This document shows positions 1 to 5,292 of a stretch of DNA of 9,825 nt, piece after piece (position 1 is the first letter of the stretch; the number at the start of each line of letters is the position of its first letter). The stretch is from positions 1 to 9,825 of the forward strand of contig CAMPJV010000078.1 of NCBI GenBank assembly GCA_946886975.1. The letters are read 5' to 3'. The position numbers and the translations under genes were made by a program. The notes under the pieces were generated by a model, which did no database searches, had not been told where the DNA came from, and saw only the letters and a program-made list of their open reading frames with translations. Origin of the DNA: an uncultured Taibaiella sp. (GTDB lineage Bacteria > Bacteroidota > Bacteroidia > Chitinophagales > Chitinophagaceae).

Positions 1-14
1 ATGCAGGAGAATAA
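1..14 (+). CDS. rplP: probable last codons of rplP (50S ribosomal protein L16), partial
   Basis: Reading from base 3 gives Ala-Gly-Glu followed by TAA at 12-14. The base pair before it would end a codon such as Tyr. In the S10/spc gene order rplP lies directly upstream of rpmC, so this is most likely its C-terminus. The alternative frame from base 1 stays open to a TAA at 40-42, but it would translate through the AT-rich tandem repeat and looks less natural. Too little is visible to confirm the identity from sequence alone, so the call rests on gene order. Confidence 0.4.
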
Positions 15-24
15 AAGGGAAATT

Positions 25-66
25 CTAAATACTAATATCTAAATACTAAGTACTAAATACCATTAA
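25..66 (+). repeat. three tandem 14-nt AT-rich units in the rpmC leader
   Basis: Three consecutive 14-nt units start at 25, 39 and 53. They read CTAAATACTAATAT, CTAAATACTAAGTA and CTAAATACCATTAA. All share CTAAATAC, and the first two share CTAAATACTAA. The array ends two bases before the rpmC ATG, so it occupies the whole ribosome-binding region and leaves no room for a Shine-Dalgarno sequence. A related pair with the same period precedes rplN. Confidence 0.75.
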
Positions 67-68
67 TC

Positions 69-281
69 ATGGCAAAAGCAAAAAAAGCGAAAGTTGAGGA
101 TTTCCGCTCGATGGACGATCAGGCTCTTGTTAGCAGGATACAGGACGATGAGATGGCGATGAAGAAATTACACTTCAGCCATGCGGTAAATCCTATAGAG
201 AACCCGCTTTCTATTCGCCAGATGCGCCGTACCATAGCTCGTATGAAGACTGAACAGCGCAGAAGAGCTTTAGGTTTCTAA
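69..281 (+). CDS. rpmC: 50S ribosomal protein L29 (uL29)
   Basis: This 70-residue protein is a small large-subunit component. In known ribosomes it sits near the peptide exit tunnel, beside L23, in the area where signal recognition particle and trigger factor dock. The sequence shows a lysine-rich N-terminus (residues 2-8), a first helix around 10-33, and a second basic helix (about 46-66) containing the family pattern NPLSIRQMRRTIARMKT. The length is normal for L29. The ATG at 69 is the only sensible start: it follows the 14-nt repeats directly and has no Shine-Dalgarno sequence. The gap to rpsQ is 12 nt, so the two are cotranscribed. Function follows from the family; nothing looks damaged. 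Confidence 0.96.
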   Translation: MAKAKKAKVEDFRSMDDQALVSRIQDDEMAMKKLHFSHAVNPIENPLSIRQMRRTIARMKTEQRRRALGF

Positions 282-293
282 TAAATAATTAAG

Positions 294-560
294 ATGTCGA
301 CAATTATCGAAAGAAAACGCAGAAAGACCCGTATCGGGACCGTTAAGAGCAACAAGATGACTAAAACCATCACTGTGGCTGTTGAACGTAAGATTAAGCA
401 CCCGATATACGGTAAGTTCCTTAAGAAGACAACCAAGTTCCATGCTCACGATGAAACGAATACCGCTGGTATTGGAGACGTTGTCCGCATCATGGAGACG
501 CGCCCGATGAGCAAGACGAAGCGCTGGCGCCTGGTTGAAATTATTGAGAAAGCAAAGTAA
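294..560 (+). CDS. rpsQ: 30S ribosomal protein S17 (uS17)
   Basis: This 88-residue OB-fold protein binds 16S rRNA early in small-subunit assembly. The S17 signature is clear near the C-terminus, from [11 protein letters not shown] at residue 61 to KRWRLVE ending at 82. The KFHAHDE stretch at 48-54 is also typical. The N-terminus is rich in Lys and Arg (residues 7-24), as expected for an rRNA binder. The start lies 12 nt after rpmC in an AT-rich gap with no Shine-Dalgarno sequence. The length is normal and no unusual residues were noticed. Confidence 0.97.
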   Translation: MSTIIERKRRKTRIGTVKSNKMTKTITVAVERKIKHPIYGKFLKKTTKFHAHDETNTAGIGDVVRIMETRPMSKTKRWRLVEIIEKAK

Positions 561-564
561 TAAC

Positions 565-578
565 TGGTATCCGTACCA
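565..578 (+). other. small inverted repeat in the rpsQ-rplN spacer
   Basis: TGGTA (565-569) and TACCA (574-578) can pair as a 5-bp stem around a TCCG loop. It lies just after the rpsQ stop and is not followed by a T-tract, so it is unlikely to terminate transcription. A 5-bp stem is short and could be chance. Confidence 0.35.
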
Positions 579-605
579 ATTACTAACGACTAATTACTAA
601 AGTAA
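578..605 (+). repeat. two tandem 14-nt AT-rich units in the rplN leader
   Basis: AATTACTAA occurs at 578-586 and again at 592-600, so the period is 14 nt. The full units are AATTACTAACGACT and AATTACTAAAGTAA. The second ends one base before the rplN start codon at 607. The TACTAA core and the 14-nt period match the array ahead of rpmC. Confidence 0.65.
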
Positions 606-606
606 A

Positions 607-975
607 ATGATACAACAAGAATCCCGGCTGAATGTAGCCGACAACAGTGGTGCGAAGGAAGTTCTTTGCATACGCGTGTTGGGTAACTCGGGACAAGACT
701 ATGCCGGAATAGGTGATAAGATCGTTGTAACGGTTAAAGATTCCCTTCCTGGTGGTAACATGAAGAAGGGAACAGTATCTAAAGCTGTTATCGTTCGTAC
801 CAAGAAGAAGCTTCGTCGTAAGGACGGCTCTTATATCAGCTTTGATGACAATGCGGTGGTATTGTTAAATAATTCTGATGAGCCCCGCGGTACACGTATT
901 TTCGGCCCAGTAGCACGTGAACTACGTGATAAAGGGTACATGAAAATTGTGTCCCTGGCGCCTGAAGTATTGTAA
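607..975 (+). CDS. rplN: 50S ribosomal protein L14 (uL14)
   Basis: This 122-residue protein is a core large-subunit component. In known structures it contacts 23S rRNA, L19 and the subunit interface. It opens with [18 protein letters not shown], the conserved N-terminus of L14. It also has [10 protein letters not shown] (residues 36-45), DNAVVLL (81-87) and [14 protein letters not shown] (94-107), ending in a normal C-terminus. The length equals the usual 122 residues. The ATG at 607 follows a 46-nt spacer holding a small hairpin and a 14-nt repeat pair, without a Shine-Dalgarno sequence. The last codons probably overlap the upstream part of the internal promoter for rplX. Confidence 0.98.
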   Translation: MIQQESRLNVADNSGAKEVLCIRVLGNSGQDYAGIGDKIVVTVKDSLPGGNMKKGTVSKAVIVRTKKKLRRKDGSYISFDDNAVVLLNNSDEPRGTRIFGPVARELRDKGYMKIVSLAPEVL

Positions 976-991
976 AAATGTTGTACCTTTG
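962..991 (+). promoter_or_regulatory. candidate internal Bacteroidota promoter ahead of rplX
   Basis: TACCTTTG at 984-991 fits the Bacteroidota -7 consensus TAnnTTTG exactly. The -33 element (consensus TTG) is poor: CTG at 962-964, inside the end of rplN, sits 19 nt upstream, which is the right distance. Transcription would begin near 996-998, leaving a leader of about 45 nt before rplX. The match is to a published consensus and start-site mapping has not been done. Confidence 0.5.
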
Positions 992-995
992 CAGC

Positions 996-1013
996 CCGAT
1001 TTGAGAAAATTGG
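996..1013 (+). promoter_or_regulatory. 5' leader hairpin upstream of rplX
   Basis: CCGATTT (996-1002) and AAATTGG (1007-1013) form a 7-bp stem with one G-U pair and a GAGA loop of the stable GNRA type. If the promoter at 984-991 is used, this stem lies at the very 5' end of the transcript. There it could stabilise the mRNA or influence rplX translation. No T-tract follows, so it is not a terminator. Confidence 0.45.
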
Positions 1014-1041
1014 ACGCAGGATCAACACAATAAATATAAAA

Positions 1042-1380
1042 GTGAAGCAAAGATTTCAACCTAAGTTTAATATTAAGAAGGGCGACAGCGTGGTAGTTAT
1101 CGCTGGTGATGACAAAAGTCGCACTACGCCACGCAAGGTATTGGCCGTTTATCCCCAGAAGAGCCGTGTGCTCATCGAGGGTGTGAACATGGTGACCAAG
1201 CACCTGAAGCCTAATGCTCAGAACCCACAGGGTGGGATAGTGAAGGAGGAAGCTCCGATTCATATCTCGAACATTATGTTGTGGGATGGCAAGGGTAAGA
1301 CCGGTGTCCGCATCAAGCGTGAGCGCAAAGAAGGAAATTTTGTACGTATCTCTAAAAAATCAGGTGAGGAGGTTAAATAA
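1042..1380 (+). CDS. rplX: 50S ribosomal protein L24 (uL24), GTG start
   Basis: This 112-residue protein starts 23S rRNA folding during large-subunit assembly. The KOW motif spans roughly residues 11-38 ([16 protein letters not shown] and onward), followed by EGVNMVTKH at 46-54 and a basic tail. The start is GTG at 1042. It yields the [15 protein letters not shown] opening expected for Bacteroidota L24, and no in-frame ATG would give it. The 66-nt spacer holds a candidate promoter and a hairpin. The last base of the TAA stop is also the first base of the rplE ATG, so the two genes are probably translationally coupled. Length is normal. Confidence 0.96.
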   Translation: MKQRFQPKFNIKKGDSVVVIAGDDKSRTTPRKVLAVYPQKSRVLIEGVNMVTKHLKPNAQNPQGGIVKEEAPIHISNIMLWDGKGKTGVRIKRERKEGNFVRISKKSGEEVK

Positions 1381-1382
1381 TG
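1367..1382 (+). promoter_or_regulatory. consensus Shine-Dalgarno and TAATG stop-start overlap at rplX/rplE
   Basis: AGGAGG at 1367-1372 lies 7 nt before the rplE ATG (1380-1382). The rplX stop TAA (1378-1380) shares one base with that ATG. This is the only complete Shine-Dalgarno sequence in front of a gene in the window. It is also part of the rplX codons for Gly-Glu-Glu-Val, so selection for ribosome binding is not certain. The overlap points to reinitiation by the ribosome finishing rplX. Confidence 0.6.
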
Positions 1383-1961
1383 GCAACTTCAACAACATAC
1401 CAACCTCGTTTACAGAAGAAATACAGGGACGAAGTAATACCAGCTTTAATGAAGAAGTTTGGTTACACTACAGTAATGCAGTGTCCTCGCCTTGTAAAGA
1501 TATGCCTTAACCAAGGTGTAAAAGGTTCTGTATCCGATAAGAAGCTGATAGATGACGCAGTGAATGAAATGACACTGGTTACCGGTCAGAAGGCAGTACC
1601 TACGATGTCTAAGAAGGATATCTCCAACTTTAAGCTTCGTAAGAATATGCCAATCGGCACACGTGTAACCCTACGTGGCAGCAACATGTTCGAGTTCCTC
1701 GATCGTATGATCGCGATATCTCTACCACGTGTGCGTGACTTCAAGGGGATCAACGAAAAGTCTTTCGACGGCCGTGGCAACTACACAATGGGCGTTACCG
1801 AGCAGATCATCTTCCCTGAGATAGATATCGATAAGGTAAACCGTATCAGTGGAATGGACATTACGTTCGTAACTACCGCTAAGACAAACGAAGAGGCTTA
1901 TGAACTTCTGAAGGAGTTAGGCATGCCTTTCAAGAATGCGAAGAAAGAAAATCAAGACTAA
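1380..1961 (+). CDS. rplE: 50S ribosomal protein L5 (uL5)
   Basis: This 193-residue protein binds 5S rRNA with L18 and places it in the central protuberance. It shows the family motifs [13 protein letters not shown] (residues 68-80), [11 protein letters not shown] (138-148) and [16 protein letters not shown] (158-173). It is about a dozen residues longer than the usual 179-180, owing to a few extra N-terminal residues and a charged tail (KNAKKENQD). Small extensions of this kind are unremarkable. The ATG overlaps the rplX stop by one base and is preceded by AGGAGG. In Escherichia coli this gene region is where S8 represses the spc operon. I could not recognise an S8 site here by eye. Confidence 0.97.
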   Translation: MATSTTYQPRLQKKYRDEVIPALMKKFGYTTVMQCPRLVKICLNQGVKGSVSDKKLIDDAVNEMTLVTGQKAVPTMSKKDISNFKLRKNMPIGTRVTLRGSNMFEFLDRMIAISLPRVRDFKGINEKSFDGRGNYTMGVTEQIIFPEIDIDKVNRISGMDITFVTTAKTNEEAYELLKELGMPFKNAKKENQD

Positions 1962-1981
1962 TAAATAGAAACAAATCATAA

Positions 1982-2251
1982 ATGGCAAGAGAATCAGTAA
2001 AAGCCCGCCAACGCAAGCGCGAGAAGATGGTAGCAAAGTTCGCTGAAAAGCGTGCCGCTCTGAAAGCCGCCGGTGATTATGCAGCATTGGATCTACTTCC
2101 AAAGAATGCTTCACCAGTGCGTTTGAAGAACCGCTGCCAGCTTACTGGTCGTCCTCGTGGTTATTTACGTCATTTCGGCATCTGCCGTAACGTATTCCGC
2201 GACATGGCGTTGGATGGCAAAATACCAGGAGTCCGTAAAGCTAGCTGGTAA
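1982..2251 (+). CDS. rpsN: 30S ribosomal protein S14 (uS14), long zinc-free type
   Basis: This 89-residue protein is in the 30S head and is needed for late assembly of neighbouring proteins. The conserved core runs from [12 protein letters not shown] (residue 51) to FRDMA (76), and the protein ends in KASW as S14 usually does. It is the long form that does not bind zinc: only two cysteines are present (52 and 68), instead of the two CxxC pairs of the roughly 61-residue zinc form. The N-terminus is strongly basic. The start follows rplE after 20 AT-rich nt without a Shine-Dalgarno sequence. Confidence 0.97.
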   Translation: MARESVKARQRKREKMVAKFAEKRAALKAAGDYAALDLLPKNASPVRLKNRCQLTGRPRGYLRHFGICRNVFRDMALDGKIPGVRKASW

Positions 2252-2269
2252 TTCGCAAAAGTTAGAAGG

Positions 2270-2296
2270 TCAGCAGGACTTTAGAGGGCCTGTTGA
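2270..2296 (+). other. hairpin in the rpsN-rpsH spacer
   Basis: TCAGCAGG (2270-2277) pairs with CCTGTTGA (2289-2296) as an 8-bp stem with one G-U pair and an 11-nt loop. GG at 2268-2269 can add two pairs with CC at 2299-2300 across a two-base bulge. The following sequence is A-rich rather than T-rich. It therefore looks like an mRNA structure and not a terminator. It sits about 40 nt before rpsH. Confidence 0.45.
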
Positions 2297-2335
2297 AACC
2301 GGTAACAATTTTATTTACAAAACAGTTCAATTAAA

Positions 2336-2734
2336 ATGGTAACAGATCCAATAGCAGATTTCCTGACCCGTATCCGTAACGCTCAAATGGCCCGTCACCG
2401 TATCGTGGAAATCCCGGCTTCAAACCTGAAGAAGCGTATGACCGAGATCCTTTACGATAAGGGTTATATTCTAAAGTACAAGTTTGAGGATGATAGTAAG
2501 CAAGGTGTGATCAAGATCGCCCTGAAGTATAATCCGGAGACCAAGGAACCAGCAATCATCTCTCTCGAGCGTGTTAGCCGTCCGGGTCTGCGTCAATACG
2601 CGAAGCCTTCCGAAATCCGTCGTGTTAAGAACGGTCTTGGTGTGGCGATCGTTTCGACTTCTAAAGGAGTAATGACCGATAAGGAAGCACGTGCGAACAA
2701 TGTAGGCGGCGAAGTGCTTTGCTACATTTACTAA
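2336..2734 (+). CDS. rpsH: 30S ribosomal protein S8 (uS8)
   Basis: This 132-residue protein binds helix 21 of 16S rRNA in the central domain. In several bacteria it also represses the spc operon by binding a copy of that site in the mRNA. It opens with [13 protein letters not shown] (residues 4-16), carries [19 protein letters not shown] (100-118) and ends in GGEVLCYIY (124-132), all typical of S8. The length is normal. The ATG at 2336 comes after an 84-nt spacer with an 8-bp hairpin and an A-rich final stretch. Whether S8 regulates this operon cannot be decided from the sequence alone. Confidence 0.98.
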   Translation: MVTDPIADFLTRIRNAQMARHRIVEIPASNLKKRMTEILYDKGYILKYKFEDDSKQGVIKIALKYNPETKEPAIISLERVSRPGLRQYAKPSEIRRVKNGLGVAIVSTSKGVMTDKEARANNVGGEVLCYIY

Positions 2735-2784
2735 TAAGTAATTAATTACTCTGTCGGATACATTAAGCCCTGCGTCTTACCAGG

Positions 2785-2796
2785 CTGACCGGTCAG
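2785..2796 (+). other. 12-bp perfect palindrome in the rpsH-rplF spacer
   Basis: CTGACCGGTCAG is its own reverse complement. As RNA it gives at best a 4-bp stem with a CCGG loop. CCTG at 2769-2772 can also pair with either CAGG at 2781-2784 or CAGG at 2794-2797, so two alternative folds are possible. As DNA it resembles a site for a dimeric protein. It ends 30 nt before the rplF start. Confidence 0.4.
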
Positions 2797-2826
2797 GCAG
2801 AATTCACTAAATAAATACTACAGACG

Positions 2827-3381
2827 ATGTCTCGTATAGGTAAGAAACCAATTGCAGTACCAAGCGGAGTAACAATAACTGTTTCTCCGGCGAATGAAAT
2901 CACAGTAAAAGGTCCGAAAGGGGAGTTGAAAGAGACTCTGGACCGCGATATCAAGGTGGAAGTTGTTGACAACGAAATCCTTGTTACCCGTCCCACAGAC
3001 CAGATCCGTCACCGTGCGCTGCACGGCCTGTATCGTTCCCTTGTTTCCAACATGGTAGTAGGTGTAACTACAGGATTTAAGAAAGACCTTGAGCTGGTGG
3101 GTGTGGGGTATCGTGCTGCCGTGAGCGGACAGCAGATAGATATGGCGTTAGGATTTTCGCACAATATCATCTTTGATCTTCCTAAGGAAATCAAAGCTTC
3201 TGCTACTGCTGAAAAAGGAAAGAACCCGGTGATCAGTCTTGAGAGCATAGATAAACAACTCTTAGGTCAAGTTGCCGCTAAAATTCGCAGCTTACGTAAA
3301 CCCGAGCCATATAAAGGAAAAGGTGTGCGTTACTCAGACGAGGTTGTTCGTCGTAAGGCTGGTAAGGCTGCAGGTAAATAA
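2827..3381 (+). CDS. rplF: 50S ribosomal protein L6 (uL6)
   Basis: This 184-residue protein consists of two related alpha/beta domains. It sits at the base of the L7/L12 stalk, near the factor-binding site. It starts with MSRIGKKPI, has VGVGYRA at residues 91-97, and carries the L6 signature PEPYKGKGVRY at 159-169, followed by a Lys/Arg/Ala tail. The length is slightly above the common 177-180, from the basic C-terminus. The ATG at 2827 follows a 92-nt spacer containing a 12-bp palindrome, with no Shine-Dalgarno sequence. The next gene begins only after a further 112 nt, the longest gap in the cluster. Confidence 0.98.
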   Translation: MSRIGKKPIAVPSGVTITVSPANEITVKGPKGELKETLDRDIKVEVVDNEILVTRPTDQIRHRALHGLYRSLVSNMVVGVTTGFKKDLELVGVGYRAAVSGQQIDMALGFSHNIIFDLPKEIKASATAEKGKNPVISLESIDKQLLGQVAAKIRSLRKPEPYKGKGVRYSDEVVRRKAGKAAGK

Positions 3382-3451
3382 GGTATTTAAGTTGTCGGTT
3401 GGAAGCAATTGATAACCATTAATATAGACACAAATTAAAAACTCCGGTAGC

Positions 3452-3471
3452 CATTGTGCAACAGCATAGTG
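3452..3471 (+). other. hairpin in the rplF-rplR spacer
   Basis: CATTGTGC (3452-3459) and GCATAGTG (3464-3471) pair over 8 bp, with two G-U pairs, around an AACA loop. GC at 3450-3451 can extend it by pairing with GC at 3473-3474 across a bulge. G-U pairs are only useful in RNA, which suggests it acts at the mRNA level if at all. It ends 22 nt before the rplR ATG. No T-tract follows. Confidence 0.5.
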
Positions 3472-3493
3472 AGCCCGTAAAAACTAAGATAAA

Positions 3494-3853
3494 ATGTCAC
3501 TGGATCCAAAAGTAATCCGCCGTCAGAAACTTCGCTGGCGTATCCGTACGAGGGTAAGGGGCACAGCCCAGAAGCCTCGTCTGTCCGTGTTCCGCAGTAA
3601 TCGGGACATATATGCGCAGCTAATTGATGATACGACAGGAACAACGCTTGCATCTGCCAACTCCCGTGAAAAGGATATTACGGCTCAAAGCGGTAACAAG
3701 GTTGAGAAAGCAGTATCAGTTGGCCGTTCCCTGGCTCAGAAAGCCAAGGCATTAGGACTTGAGAATTGTGTGTTTGATCGCGGAGGTTACCTATATCATG
3801 GCCGAGTGAAGGCTATAGCAGATGGTGCACGTGAAGGCGGAATGAAATTCTAA
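3494..3853 (+). CDS. rplR: 50S ribosomal protein L18 (uL18)
   Basis: This 119-residue protein binds 5S rRNA with L5 in the central protuberance. The N-terminus is very basic (residues 6-28 hold many Arg and Lys). The core motifs are [14 protein letters not shown] (29-42) and [14 protein letters not shown] (94-107), and the protein ends in REGGMKF, as this family does. The length is normal. The start was set by homology of the N-terminus. The 112-nt spacer before it has an 8-bp hairpin and no open reading frame worth naming. Separation from rplE by four genes is the standard spc arrangement. Confidence 0.97.
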   Translation: MSLDPKVIRRQKLRWRIRTRVRGTAQKPRLSVFRSNRDIYAQLIDDTTGTTLASANSREKDITAQSGNKVEKAVSVGRSLAQKAKALGLENCVFDRGGYLYHGRVKAIADGAREGGMKF

Positions 3854-3904
3854 TTGACGGAAGTCGGTTAACGTTCTTAAAATAACAATAAATATCAAAA
3901 ATAC

Positions 3905-3929
3905 TGTGCAGAGGTTAAGTCCCGGCACA
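3905..3929 (+). other. imperfect hairpin in the rplR-rpsE spacer
   Basis: TGTGC (3905-3909) pairs with GCACA (3925-3929). An inner GG (3913-3914) can pair with CC (3921-3922) to close a TTAAGT loop, with small internal bulges. It ends 17 nt before the rpsE ATG in otherwise A-rich sequence. The stem is modest and could be fortuitous. Confidence 0.35.
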
Positions 3930-3946
3930 TTATCAAATTAAAATAA

Positions 3947-4465
3947 ATGGCGACGAAACAATTAAATCGCGTAAAGGCCGGAGACCTCGATTTGCATGAG
4001 AAGGTAGTGTCAATCAACCGTGTGGTAAAAACTACGAAGGGTGGTCGCGCATTCAGCTTTTCTGCACTTGTAGTGGTTGGTAACGGAAACGGTGTTGTAG
4101 GTCATGGCCTGGGTAAGGCCAAGGAAGTTCAGGAAGCAATCACAAAGGGTATAGATGACGCCAAGAAGAACCTGATAAAGGTGCCTCTGATGAACGGAAC
4201 CATCCCTCACGATCAGCTTGCCAAGGAAGGTGCAGCTAAGGTAATGATCAAGCCTGCTGCCCATGGTACAGGTGTACTTGCAGGAGGAAGCATGCGTTCG
4301 ATCCTTGAGGCTGCCGGCTATACAGATATCCTGGCTAAGTCACAGGGCTCTGCAAATCCGCACAACGTGGTGAAGGCTACGTTCAATGCTCTTGCACTGC
4401 TTCGTGAGCCGATCCAGGTTGCTAAGCAGCGCAACATCAACCTAAAGAAGGTTTTTAACGGGTAA
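3947..4465 (+). CDS. rpsE: 30S ribosomal protein S5 (uS5)
   Basis: This 172-residue protein lies on the back of the 30S subunit. It shapes the mRNA entry channel and decoding accuracy. The N-terminal double-stranded-RNA-binding-like domain runs from about residue 18 to 81 and includes [19 protein letters not shown] (31-49). The C-terminal domain has [11 protein letters not shown] (104-114) and [12 protein letters not shown] (134-145). These motifs are diagnostic and the length is usual. Mutations in S5 homologues are known to affect spectinomycin sensitivity; no resistance call is made here. The ATG follows an A-rich leader without a Shine-Dalgarno sequence. Confidence 0.98.
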   Translation: MATKQLNRVKAGDLDLHEKVVSINRVVKTTKGGRAFSFSALVVVGNGNGVVGHGLGKAKEVQEAITKGIDDAKKNLIKVPLMNGTIPHDQLAKEGAAKVMIKPAAHGTGVLAGGSMRSILEAAGYTDILAKSQGSANPHNVVKATFNALALLREPIQVAKQRNINLKKVFNG

Positions 4466-4470
4466 GACTC

Positions 4471-4486
4471 CGGGTCTTTGGACCTG
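4471..4486 (+). other. hairpin just after rpsE
   Basis: CGGGTC (4471-4476) and GACCTG (4481-4486) form a 6-bp stem with one G-U pair and a TTTG loop, starting 5 nt after the rpsE stop. The sequence that follows is mixed AT and not a T-tract, so termination is unlikely. Stabilisation of the upstream mRNA end is one possible role. Confidence 0.4.
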
Positions 4487-4514
4487 ATTGATTAAATATT
4501 TAGAATAAATAGCC

Positions 4515-4700
4515 ATGGCTAAGATAAAAGTAACACAGGTGAAGAGCGGCATTGATCGTTCGGAGCGCCAGAAGCGTACGCTTAAGGCTCTTGGACTGCG
4601 TAAAATGCATTCTTCGGTAGAAGTGGAAGCAACACCGCAAATCCTGGGAATGGTAAACGCAGTGAACCACCTGATTAAAGTAGAAGAGGTTAACTCCTAG
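4515..4700 (+). CDS. rpmD: 50S ribosomal protein L30 (uL30)
   Basis: This 61-residue protein is a small large-subunit component found in many but not all bacteria. The sequence [14 protein letters not shown] opens with the usual first beta strand. [14 protein letters not shown] (residues 19-32) is the L30 signature, followed by a strand with EVEATPQI and a helix with [13 protein letters not shown]. Its place between rpsE and rplO is canonical. The start follows a 49-nt spacer. The TAG stop is the only amber stop in this ribosomal cluster and runs straight into eight consecutive T residues. Confidence 0.96.
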   Translation: MAKIKVTQVKSGIDRSERQKRTLKALGLRKMHSSVEVEATPQILGMVNAVNHLIKVEEVNS

Positions 4701-4715
4701 TTTTTTTTAACTGAT

Positions 4716-4742
4716 TTGCGAGCGGTTACATATTCCGCGCAA
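4716..4742 (+). other. GC-rich bulged hairpin in the rpmD-rplO spacer
   Basis: TTGC plus GCGG (4716-4719 and 4722-4725) pair with CCGC plus GCAA (4735-4742). This gives 8 bp interrupted by a two-base GA bulge, with a 9-nt loop. It is among the more GC-rich stems in the spacers and ends 17 nt before rplO. The T-run (4701-4708) lies upstream of it, not downstream, so it does not have the layout of a + strand terminator. Confidence 0.45.
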
Positions 4743-4759
4743 GTTCAAAAATTGTAACA

Positions 4760-5203
4760 ATGCAATTACACAATCTGAAGCCTGCACAAGGCTCTGTACA
4801 CAAAGACAAGCGCGTTGCGCGTGGAGAAGGTAGCGGTGGATCAACTGCAGGTAAAGGTAACAAGGGTCAGCAAGCCCGTACCGGTTATCAATCAAAGAAA
4901 GGACACGAGGGTGGCCAGATGCCAATCCAGCGTCGTATGCCAAAGCGTGGCTTTAAGAGCATTAACCGTGTTGATTACAAAGTATTCAACCTTGGTCAGC
5001 TTGACTTCCTTATTGAGAAGTATGGTATTACGGATTTCACTCCTGATAATTTATACATAAACGGACTTATCAATCGTACTGATGTGGTAAAGATCCTTGG
5101 TAATGGTGAACTTAAGGCTAAAGTTGCGTTTAAGGTGAATGCTGTAAGTGCAAAGGCCAAGGAAGCAATCGAAGCTGCTGGTGGTTCTGTAGAGCTGATA
5201 TAA
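4760..5203 (+). CDS. rplO: 50S ribosomal protein L15 (uL15)
   Basis: This 147-residue protein is a late-assembly large-subunit protein whose N-terminal extension threads through 23S rRNA. The glycine- and lysine-rich extension GEGSGGSTAGKGNKGQQAR (residues 22-40) and the following GGQMPIQRRMPKRGF (51-65) are diagnostic. The globular C-terminal half ends in AAGGSVELI. The length is normal. It stands directly before secY, as in most bacteria. The coupling is interrupted here, because a terminator-like stem sits 12 nt after the TAA stop. Confidence 0.98.
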   Translation: MQLHNLKPAQGSVHKDKRVARGEGSGGSTAGKGNKGQQARTGYQSKKGHEGGQMPIQRRMPKRGFKSINRVDYKVFNLGQLDFLIEKYGITDFTPDNLYINGLINRTDVVKILGNGELKAKVAFKVNAVSAKAKEAIEAAGGSVELI

Positions 5204-5215
5204 CTTATTCATATT

Positions 5216-5247
5216 TAAAAGACGCATTTGGATAAGTGCGTCTTTTA
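5216..5247 (+). terminator. terminator-like hairpin between rplO and secY
   Basis: TAAAAGACGCA (5216-5226) and TGCGTCTTTTA (5237-5247) form a perfect 11-bp stem with a 10-nt loop. The right arm ends in four T residues and is followed by TTGTTTATT. The arms have A residues on the left and T residues on the right, so it could work in both directions. It lies inside the cluster, so it may attenuate transcription into secY rather than stop it fully. Confidence 0.7.
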
Positions 5248-5292
5248 TTGTTTATTCGCAATTCATTTTTTCCTGATTAACAACAGTTCCCT

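Noticed and set aside
1380..1500. Possible S8 repressor-binding site at the start of rplE, as in Escherichia coli
   Set aside because: I could not identify the conserved helix-21-like core by eye, and its presence in Bacteroidota is uncertain. Calling it would need a covariance search.
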